The position numbers and the translations under genes are program-made. The notes beneath the pieces are model-generated. The model made no database searches. It saw only the letters and a list, made by a program, of their open reading frames with translations, and was not told the origin of the DNA. Shown one piece after another: positions 1 to 10,500 of a stretch of 25,773 bases of DNA. Position 1 is the first letter of the stretch; each line of letters starts with the position of its first letter. Origin of the DNA: Beroe ovata (taxonomy: Eukaryota > Ctenophora > Nuda > Beroida > Beroidae); contig CAMPET010000442.1 of assembly GCA_946803715.1 (NCBI GenBank), positions 1 through 25,773 of the forward strand. The letters run 5' to 3'.

Positions 1-790
1 AATTGATTTTAGTCGTTTTTGTGTGTCCCATTGATTTTCGTGTTTTTGAGTGATTGCTTCCCACGGTTTTGAAATCGCCATTTGGGCGTGGCTTCACGGC
101 GAGTATGAACTCTTCACGATCGTCAGGAGGGTTGATATTTGTAGTGTGAGAGTAGGAGAGATGATTTGGCTGAAAATTAGTGTCATAAGTGCCATAAAAG
201 TAGTCATTAGAGACCTCCAAAAACGTAGTATAAAAGTGTGAAGTCACTCGCTTCACTTTCTACCGATTCTCAGATGAGGAATTAGAAGAAAATTTTTTGT
301 TGGATTTTTATGAAAATACCATCTATTCCTAGGTATTTTTGAACGCTGAATCGATTTCTAGTCGAATTTTGGGCCTATCTCGCTTCCCTGAAGAGTTGTT
401 GGTCATGTGACTTCGAACGTCACATCAGAGAAGAACTCATGATTTTCTCTTATTTTCTGATGTGCTAGCTCAAAAGTAATTCCGGATTCGAATTCCACGT
501 CAAAAAATAGGCCAGAATCACCTATTTCTAGTATGTTTTCTGCAAAATTGATTTTAGCCNAATTAGCATCGTAAGTGTCCGAAAAGTAGTCATTAGAGAC
601 CTTCAAAAACGTAGTAGAAAAGTGTGAAGTCACTCACTTCACTTTCTACCGAATCTCAGATCAGAAATTCGAATAAAAATTTTTGTTGAATTTTCGTGCA
701 AATGCCATGGTTTCCAAGGTGATTTTGGACGCTGAATCGATTCCCGACCGAATTTTGACTTCATTTCGCTTCCCTGAGGAGCTATCTGCC
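1..790. repeat. Tandem intronic repeat, copies 1 (partial) and 2 (internally gapped)
   Basis: Copy 1 covers about 1-405 and copy 2 about 406-790. They share the blocks around the TTGATTTTAG segment, the 'agtagtcattagagacct' segment (202-219; 585-602) and the 'gctgaatcgatt' segment, and also match later copies at 791 and 1660. Copy 2 carries one N at 560. By alignment with copy 3 (946-1106) that N stands where about 160 bp are missing, so it is an unsized assembly gap. A minus-strand reading frame (633 to 403) runs through copy 2. Neither copy carries the EGF exon found in copies 3 and 4. No coding exon of the plus-strand gene was recognised here. Confidence 0.8.
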
Positions 791-1436
791 ATGTGACTCC
801 AACACCCAAATCTTAGGAGGAGTTGGAATTTTCGTCCGTTTCTCGAAGAGCTAGCTCGAAAATTCCTTCGGATTCGGATTCTACGTCAAAAAGTAGGCTA
901 GGAACACCTATTTCTTGTATGTTTTCTGCAAAATTGATTTTAGCCGTTTTTGTGTGTCCCATTGATTTTCGCGTTTTTGAGCGATTGCTTCCCACGGGTT
1001 TGAAATCGCCATTTGGGCGTGGTTTCACGGCGAGTACGAACTTTTCATGATCGTTAGCAGAGTTGATATTTGAAGAATAAGAGTAGGAGAGATGATTTGG
1101 TCGAAAATTAGCATCGTAAGTGTCCGAAAAGTAGTCATTAGAGACCTTCGAAAACGTAGTAGAAAAGTGTGAAGTCACTCACTTCACTTTCTACCGATTC
1201 TCAGATCAGAAATACGAATAGAAATTTTTGTTGATTTTTTTGTGCAAATGCCATGGTTTCCAAGGTAATTTTGGACGCTGAATCGATTCCCGATCGAGTT
1301 TTGGCTCTATCTCACCTCCCCGGGTCATCATCTGTAATGCGACATAGAATTACAATTCTCAGATTGAACCGGGTTTTTCACCAATACAAAGCACTCATAT
1401 CTTGACATTGCATTCTCATCACTCATCCAAATTCAG
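791..1436. repeat. Tandem intronic repeat, copy 3, leading into EGF exon A
   Basis: Full-length copy of the repeat (about 791-1330), followed by a 100-bp tail (ATCTGTAATGCGACAT and onward to the 3' splice site) that recurs only in front of the second EGF exon. The minus strand carries a 121-codon open frame from 1178 to 813; related frames occur in the other copies. Distance to the equivalent positions in copy 4 is about 871-875 bp, so copy 3 plus exon A and copy 4 plus exon B form a larger tandem duplication. Confidence 0.8.
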
Positions 1437-1575
1437 GTGAATCACATCTCTCTGCAACCGTATGTCTCGTCCGAATGTTCCTCTAATAACGGCGGGTGCA
1501 GTCACCTCTGTCTTCTCAATGAGATGATGGGATACTCCTGTGCGTGCTCTAACGGTCTAATCCTCGCTCCAAACG
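1437..1575 (+). CDS. EGF-like exon A (duplicate of exon B)
   Basis: 139-bp exon between acceptor ...ATTCAG and donor GTAAG. It encodes the end of a preceding propeller ([13 protein letters not shown]) and an EGF module with the LRP hallmark [12 protein letters not shown], followed by YSCACSNG. Protein differs from exon B (2312-2450) only by M for T in the NEM-x-GYSC stretch; the other three base changes are synonymous. Its length is not a multiple of three and it ends in phase 1, so splicing A directly to B shifts the frame and meets TAA within about 18 codons. It is therefore an alternative to B, a recently duplicated spare copy, or an assembly duplicate (N at 1655 lies just downstream and could hide a copy of the next exon). 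Confidence 0.75.
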
Positions 1576-4500
1576 GTAAGTAATGGGGTGGAGTAGGATC
1601 GCGGGATGTCATTGTCGGCGTTTCTTCTGAGCTTTCCTCTAAATTAATTTTCACNGTCTGTCACGCGACTTCAACAATCAAGTCTCATGAGGAATTGGAA
1701 TTTTCACCCGTTTCCCGATGAGCTAGCCCAAAAATTCCTCCAGATTCGGATTCTACGTCAAAAAGTAGTCTAGGAACACCTATTTCTAGTATGTTTTCTG
1801 CAAAATTAATTTTAGCCGTTTTTGTGTGTCCGATTGATTTTCGCGTTTTTGTAGTCATTGCTTCCCATGGGTTTGAAATCGTCATTTGGGCGTGGTTTCA
1901 CGGCAAGTATGAACTCTACATGATCGTAACGAGGGTTGATATTTGTAGTGTGAGAGTAGGAGAGATGATTTGGTGGAAAATTAGTGACGTGAGTGTCAGA
2001 GAAGTAGTCATTAGGGACCTTCAAAAACGTAGTATAAAAGTGTGGAGCCACTCACTTCACTTTCTACTTTCCTTAGATCGGAAATACGAAGAAATTTTTT
2101 GTTCGATTTTCATGAAAATACCATCGATTCTGATGTCTTTTTCGACGCTGAATCGATTCCCAATAGTGTTTTTGGTCTATCTCACCTCCCTGGGCCGTTA
2201 TCTGTAATGCGACATTGAATTACCAGTCTCAGATTGAATCGGGTTTTTCACCAATATAAAGTGCTCATATCTTGGCATTGCATTCTCATCCCTCATCCAA
2301 ATTCATCCCAGGTGAATCACATCTCTCTGCAACCGTATGTCTCGTCCGAATGTTCCTCCAATAACGGAGGGTGCAGTCACCTCTGTCTTCTCAATGAGAT
2401 GACGGGATACTCCTGTGCGTGCTCCAACGGTCTAATCCTCGCTCCAAACGGTAAGATGGATGGGGTGGAGTCGGATCGCGGGATGTCGGCGTTTATTCCG
2501 TGCTTTTCAGACGCTTCACTGATGTGTGGAGTGTAAACAGTACAATCTCTAGGTTAGTTATTAATTTTCACAACGTTCTCCTTCATCCACAGGGAAGATT
2601 TGTTTGGAACCAGAACTCTCTCTCATACTCGCGGGCCGGACCAAACTGTTCAAAGTTCCCCTCGATCAGGGACTTCCTACCCGGGCAGCTGTACTCCCGT
2701 TCTCTGCTCATGCTGCTGGAGCTATTGCTGTAGCTGTGGATGTACTGAATGGAGTGTACTTCTGGAGTGATGTCACCAGCAATGCCATTGTCAGGTATTA
2801 TAATGACGAGATGTTTCGCGTACTATAGGCTGTTTTTGAGATACATATTTCACCCTAGAGCTAATCATCGTGGCTACACTCTTGATTCTAGAACATTCAC
2901 GCCTCTGGAAAACCTCAGTTTTTTCATCTCTGAGTTCTACATCATACTTGCCTCCCTAGAGGGTGGTATAACACGAGTGGTTTCTACCAAGAGAACATCA
3001 TCTCCACCGATGTCAAGACTCCTGATGGGATGACATTTGACTGGGTGTCCCAGCTTCTCTACTGGACTGACACTGCCATGACACATATACAGGTTCTTAT
3101 GATCACTTTGGGAAGTGTTTGGACTTATCAGAAATTTTATCAGTCCCTAGATCTCCAGGAACTTCTTCAAAAACTTACAGAAACATACTTTAAACTACGT
3201 TGATTAGTACTTGGACTGTTGATGGAATATCATGTTTCTATCTTATGTAAGAACCTCAATATCTCGCCCATATAGGTGTGTAGACCGGATGGTTCCGCCC
3301 GTAAAACTCTGATGAGAGGTCTGGACAAACCCCGTGCTCTGGCTGTGGACTACCTAGCTGGACATCTCTACTGGTCAGGTGAGTCTGCTCCTTCGCAAAG
3401 TTATAGAGTTTGCTCCTTCACATAACCACGCAGAGATGCAGCAGATCGAGCTTAGCTTCATGTTATCCTCTGCAAAGTTATTCATTGATACTCATGTGTC
3501 CGATACACAGTTACCATGACACCCACGTGTTTTCCGTCAGAGTGGGGTGAAAATCCGAGGATTGCCCGGTCACACACAGACGGTCACGAGCCAATCACAC
3601 TGATAGACGGGTTCGATAGTGTGGGCTGGCCCAATGGAATGGCAGTGCATCACGAGGATAGGTATGTGAGAACCCGGAATATTTTCTCTTAAACACTTTT
3701 TCGCTATAGAAGATGTATTTTCTGCTGAGCTCACTTTTCCCATCATAGGATTCTCTATTGGGCCGATGCTAAGTTGGATGTGTTGGTATCGTACGATCTG
3801 AGACTGAGCAGAAAGTCGGTGTTATTGAGTAGCGGTGCCCCGCATCCCTTCGGATTGGCAGTTTTCCAGGATTACCTCTATTGGACGGGTGAGATTGACA
3901 CTACATTATGAACATATTGACTGAATTGTTGACACCACTTTATGACCATTGACTGACATGTTGATTGTTGACACTCCCTGACACCACTTGTTGACACCTC
4001 CAAACATGACACATCTATTATACACAGATTGGATGCAGCAGTCAGTACTCAGACTGAACAGACACCAGCCTCAGCTACAGCCCACTACGGTGGTTTCAGG
4101 GTGGAGGGACCTCATGGGGATCGCAGTGGTCCACGACCAGGCCCAACCACGTGAGTAAATCCATGTGTAACTCAGTGAGTCGGATTTCTCTCTCTGAGGT
4201 TTCCTCGGTCATGTCCCTCCAAACGTTACTTTAATCTCTCTGAGGTTTCCAACTTACCTGATCGGCAATATATACCAGAATTTATTCCACATCGGTTCTC
4301 AATAACAGCTAAATAAGTCTCATTTTATTCTGCTTGCCTCATCATCGTAACTATAACCCCCCCGCCTCACCGTGTTACCTTGGTAACTCACCCTTCCCCC
4401 GTGTTACCTTGGTAACTCTCCCTTCCCCAGAGCTAGCAGAGAACACGTGTATATACCGTAACGGAGTTGATTACCGGGGAACAGTGTCCACCACTATCAG

Positions 4501-7500
4501 TGGGAGAGTGTGTCAAGCGTGGAGCTCCATGACACCACACCGCCACACCTTCACGGAACAAAACTACCCGTGTGAGTGTTTGTCCTCCATATTTGGGGGA
4601 GCAAGTAGTGATGGTTGAATCCTACTCGTTTCTATGGTTACGAATGACGTTGCTATGGTAAACAACATTTTCTCAGTTGCTGGTCTTGGTTCTCACAACT
4701 ACTGTCGGAATCCTAGCGGTGAACCCTTCCCGTGGTGTTACACTACCAGTGCTAACACGGAATGGGAGTATTGCTCCATCAAGAGATGTGGTGAGTTGAA
4801 ACCCAATAACACGACACTTCAGTCACCTGTGTGATAACGAGCTCAGGCTCACAAGTCTGACTTAAAAGTGGGATCTATTTCAATATCTCAAGGGACAGAA
4901 TTGAGATCTATTTCTCTCTCATGGTGGCATCCCCTATCTCTCTTCTTGTCATCCTCAATCCATCCCCAAACCCCCCTCTTCCCATCCCCAAATCCCCCTC
5001 ATCCCCAAATCCCCGTCTTTCTCATCCCCTAATCCCTCATCAGGTCATGTCCGGTACGAGCAGGTGACGAGTAACCTCACATTCTGGGATGCCCAGGCTG
5101 CTTGTGTCACGCTGGGTGGTAACCTGGTAACCATTCGCAGTGAGAAGGAGAACGATGTCGTCAGGTAATGATGGGAGTGAGGTGAGAATGGGGTGTCGAA
5201 TTTGTGAGGGGGAGGGTGCAAATGTGAAGGGGGGTGGGGAGGGGTGTAGCATTGGGAACTTTCAACTATAGAGTGTTTTTCAAATATCACTCGGATCAAT
5301 CATGTCACCTAATACAGCTTCTCCCATCCCTCAGATCGCAGATCAACCCTAGTGAGCGAGGTGTGGTGTGGATCGGTTTGATTAACCTGAAATCCGATAG
5401 CTCCCTCCCACTGAGTTGGCTAAGCGGAGACGGGAGCCAGTACAACAACCTGGCAACAGATAGCAACCTCCCTTCGGAAAATGGGTTTGTGTGGTTGTTT
5501 TTGTGTTTCTGTATCTCTGTGTGTGTGTGTGTGGATCTGTGTCTGTGTAGGTACATCTCTGTCTCTATGTTTGCGTATTTGTCTGTGTCTGTGTTTACAA
5601 ACACTTGTTTTTCTCAGAATGGCTGTGCAACTGAATGTGAGGAATGGGAGGTGGTTGTTGAGGAATCCGAAACAAAGAGTCCCAGCCACGTGTGAGATTT
5701 ACTGTGAGTCTGACACCACTTTCCTCCCTGACTATTCTCTCGCTCTGACACCACTTTAACTCTGACACCACTTTCACTCTGACACCACTTTCAGTTTTTA
5801 CTCTGACACCACTTTTCTGTTTTCACTCTGACACCACTTTCAGTTTTCACTCTGACACCACTTTCAGTTTTCACTCTGACACCACTTTCCTCCCTGACTA
5901 TTCTCTCGCCCTGACAGCACTTTCACTCTGACACCACTTCAACTCTGACATCACTCTCACTCTGACACCACTTGATTATCTTGATTGACACCACTTTCTC
6001 CCCTCAGCGGAACCTGAAGGCTTTACATCTGGTGGTAACGCCGAGGGTGCCAAGTGTTCATTCCCATTTTATCTGGTGAGTAGTACCTATTGAAGTGTAT
6101 TCTTTCTGTCTGATGGAAATGAATCAATCATGAGCAGGTCCACCGGAGGGTGGATCTACTCCTATCGATCGATTTTCGGTTTTTTCATTTCGTTCCTCCC
6201 CGCAGAACAACACACTGAGGTATTCGTGTCAAGCTGTCGGGGACTCCAAGCCCATGTGCGGCACTGTGGGTGTCAAGAATGAGAGTGCGAGGGAGTGGGG
6301 CTATTGTCACACCCACACCACCCAGGAGTCTGCTAGGAGTGAGTGGCTGTTTTTCTCGATTAGGCTCGTGAATTCATGAGTACACTACTGAGTATTTTTG
6401 ATAATACTGTGCGCAGCAATCCGATGTTTTTTCCGATAATTCGGTGATTCTTGTATTTTCGCAGGTAGCAATGTATTCAATCACGTCAAAGCATTTGTGG
6501 ATGGTGTTGTTAGCAGCCAACTGTTGACCGGACCTACAAAGTGTGAAACCAGTCTGACAAATCTCACTCTAATTGTTGAAGAGGACTTGCCAATACGCCA
6601 GGTAGTATCTAATGAACACTGCTCGGAATACTCAATTTGTCCAATCAAGGTGCTGACTATGGGTGACCGTTAGTTTTTCCCAATGTCCAGAAGAATAACC
6701 AAGAAATTAATCTCTCCAACCGCAGATTATTCTGGAGCTGACCTCGGGTTCCGTGGTCACCTCTGTGACGTCATCCTCTCTACCGTGTCGTCGTATCACC
6801 ACCCTGCCCTCTGCTCTCGGGTCTCGGACAACCACAACCGTGGTCGACTGTGACGATCCACCAACCAGGGGTCAGATTGAGGTCGTATTCGGGTCTGATT
6901 CTGTGATGTGCGGTGTCAGACTTTTACCTGTTGGTGAGTCATTCTTCATTGGTAGAGGTTTGGAACAATGAGTTCCTGGTCATGTTGGAAAAGTTAATGA
7001 TAATTGCGTTTGAATGGCTCACAGTTAACTTTGTTTCAGAAAATCTTGCTCTGGGAAAAACAGCTATGATGTCAGATCCCGTGTCAATTGACTCTGCCCG
7101 TTTTGCTGTAGATGGTAAGTGAGGAACGTTCCTAGCATCACCGTCTACTCCTTCATAAAGTGTGGGGTCACAAGTGTTACTCCTTCATAAACACGCAGGT
7201 CGGACGGGTAACGAATGTGCAATCTCACTCTCACGTGATCTCAAGAGACGGAGGTCGGAGTTAGACTCATTGGATTCACAGTCGGGGGAGAAGGAGGGGG
7301 TTGAAGTTTCTGATGAACCCCCGTTCCTCAGAGTAGACTTGGGTAAGATTCGGATTATCTTCTCGATAAGCATCTTATGCCAATCTCGATAATCTTCCGA
7401 ATTTCTACCTCTCGCCTAAACAGTTACGGAAGATATCTAACTTCCGAGTTTTATATTCAAAGGAATGAAAACCGTATTTGTTCAGGCGAGAGTAGGAGTG

Positions 7501-10500
7501 TGGCTCAAGTGCTGGTATTTGTGGAGACTCCCCTAAACCCGCTCGAGATCAGAGTTGGAGACAATGATGAAGAAGAGTGGGGTGCCAACCCCTCTTGTGG
7601 CAAGTACGTGAATATGAGTACGTGATACTAGGGACGTACTGTTTTCCTTCACTTCTCAAAGTTGATTTTGATTATTTCGAAGTGATTTGAGGTTCCACAA
7701 CTATCATCACCTATCATACTTTCTTCACTCCGGCCTTTCACCATTCTCCCCTCTTATTCTAGTTGGAACTACATGTCCGCTACTGATAAAATGAAGAGGA
7801 TAAACTGTGGACTAACTGGACGATACGTGACTATTGTTGTCAGGGATGAGAGAGCTTCCATCAGGTATAGTCCATGGAGTTTGAACCAGGGGACCGTCTA
7901 TCATCCCGAAAACTTGGGTTTAGTCTGGATGGTTTAGCTATTGGAGACAGTCTTTACTTCAGAATGAAAAATTGAATATTATCCTGCTTTGTAGCTATCT
8001 GATTTCATATAGTCTACTCTCTCCCGTGCAGTGTGTGTGAATTGGAGGTGTTCGGAGCTCCCTTCCCCACGATAGGGGGTACGGCCGGGGGAGCTGCCTG
8101 TCAGCACCCATTCGTGGCGGGAGGAGAGGTGAGTGTCAAGGGAGATGTGGTTACCATGGCAACGTGGTAACCAGGGAGATGCGGTTACCATAGTAACGTG
8201 GTAACCAGGGGGATATGAGTTTCTCGGAGAGAGATGGGGTTGCTAGGTTTCCATGACGACAGGGGAATTGTTTTATAAGAGGGTTGAGATCGCTGATTTT
8301 TCAGAGGGAACTATTACTCAACCATACTCCAGGTATACAGGGACGGATGTGTATCTGGACGCCCAGACGAAGCACCCTGGTGTTACACCATCCCATCCGA
8401 GAGTAACCAACTGTGGGGATACTGTCATCAAGCAGACGGTAATGTGCTTGCGGAGGAGGCAGTTGCTTAGCAACACAACTCACATGTTGCTATGGTCTGA
8501 TATGTAATGGATTTCACTGTAATCTATTCTTCAGATGTGAACGGATGTGCGTTCAATAACGGTGGCTGTTCTGATCTGTGCTTCAACACGCCAGTGGGGA
8601 TTAGATGTGGTTGTCCAGATTATATCCAGCTGCAGAAGGATGGCAAAACCTGCAGTGAGTTTCTGTTTAAGTGGTGTCAGCGCTCTTGACACCGGTTTTC
8701 ATATCCAGTATCCTGCGTGTTGACACCGCAATTCTCTTGACACCCATGTCTCCCGTCAGGAAAGGACCCGTGTGCTATTGACAATGGTGGTTGCCATGAC
8801 ACCTGCATGCTGAGTGACGGAGGTGCGGTGTGCGGGTGTAAACCCTGGTTCAAACTCAACCCGGACGGGATTTCCTGCTCTGGTGAGTGGAGCCTGTTTT
8901 TGTGTGTCTTTAGTTAGCCTGCAGGTTTTAAATTTACTAATAGAAAAGATATGAATTAGGATAGAGTTTGTTTGACATTTTGATACGGACCGTGGATATA
9001 AATCGAAAAGGATTGAACAAGAATTTTTGTAATAAAAGTATCTTCTGCATATTCTATTTTGGGGTATTTTATATGTGACATATTTTATATGTCACATTCA
9101 GAGTCTGAGCAGTTCCTTATTGGTGCGAACAAGACCACTATCTTCAACCTCTCCATCGATTCTGACCCTGGAGCTCTCAAGGTATGGGGACATATTCTAG
9201 CGATAAATTTATAAATCCGCGCTGAATCGGTAGTTGATCATCCTCCTCGGTCAACTGATCCATCACTCAAACCCCTGCTCCCATAAGGTGCTGATGGAAG
9301 ACGTGGGCACATCCATCGGTGTGGCATATTCTCAGAAGAAGCAGACAATATTCTGGACTGACTCTGCTCACGATGCAATCTTCTCGGCCAAGTTTGATGG
9401 GAGTGAGAAGAAGATTATCGTCAGCGAAGGTTTTCTTCGCCACGAAAAACATTTTACCCATTATCACTCCTCAATCTCCTCATCCATGGGATTTGTCCTC
9501 TGTATAAATCTCTGGAATCTTTTCCTGACCATTTTCTCTATCAGGTATCAAGTCTCCCGATTGTATCGCGTATGACTGGATCTCAGATCTCATCTTCTGG
9601 AGTGACAACAAGGCTGAGACGATCGAGGTACGTGAATAATTCTGTCTGAGAGGTGGGCAGAGGAGTGAGCAGAGAAAAGAAAACCTCTTTGGATCTGAAT
9701 CTAATTTCAAAGCTCCTCCCTTCTTAGCAAGTTCCCGAGCATCTCCACTCTCCCTCCCTTCAGGTGGCCCGGTTTGACGGCAAGTTCCGTAACGTGATCG
9801 TGAGTACGAAGACAGAGTCTCCACGAGGGGTGGCAGTGCACCCCATGGAGGTAACCGTGACAATCGGTTCACAATCGTCATCCCGCGCTTCACGATACAT
9901 CTTTTCGCTTCTCTCTCCTTCACCCCTATCCAATTATCTGCTCCTCAACCCCTTCCTCACTCTTCTACTCTCCCTCTCAGTTTTCAATACACCATTTTGA
10001 CAGGGTAAGATGTTTTGGACTGACTGGGGTAAAGTACCAATGATAGAATCAGCTAGTATGAACGGAGAGAATAGACGCGCTATAGTAACGGAGAACATAG
10101 TGTGGCCTAACGGTAAGTGTTACCATGGTAACTACAGCTTATGCTTTTGTTACTACTCACTGTATCCATGTTACCGTGGTGAATACTTGTAACCATAGTA
10201 AATTTCCAGGTATTACTATCGACTACGATGAGAATAAAATAATCTGGGTTGATGCCAAACTCGATACGATAGAATCAGCCAACTTGGATGGATCAAATCG
10301 GAAGGTGAGCTATTTATAGTAGCACGTGTTCCTCGCCTGTCACTAGAAACGTGAGAGCACGTGTACCAAGTAATACTCCTGTATTCAGACACATCATGTG
10401 TTAAACAGTGTTACAGTTTAACTCCAGTGTGTTAGGCTACTCATGGCATTTACACTGACTAACTTCGGATGTTCAGTCACATACTAACGGAAATATCCGA

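Noticed and set aside
5704-6007. CRISPR-like array
   Set aside because: Units are imperfect, contiguous without unique spacers, and lie in a eukaryotic intron.
7424-7485. Earlier exon start using the acceptor at 7421-7423
   Set aside because: In the phase required by exon 7199-7342 it reads into TAA after a few codons, whereas the acceptor at 7485 restores the FTP motif RVDLG-ES.
9480-9923. 147-codon minus-strand open frame
   Set aside because: It lies antisense to propeller 2 exons and introns and shows no domain; the plus strand is clearly coding there.
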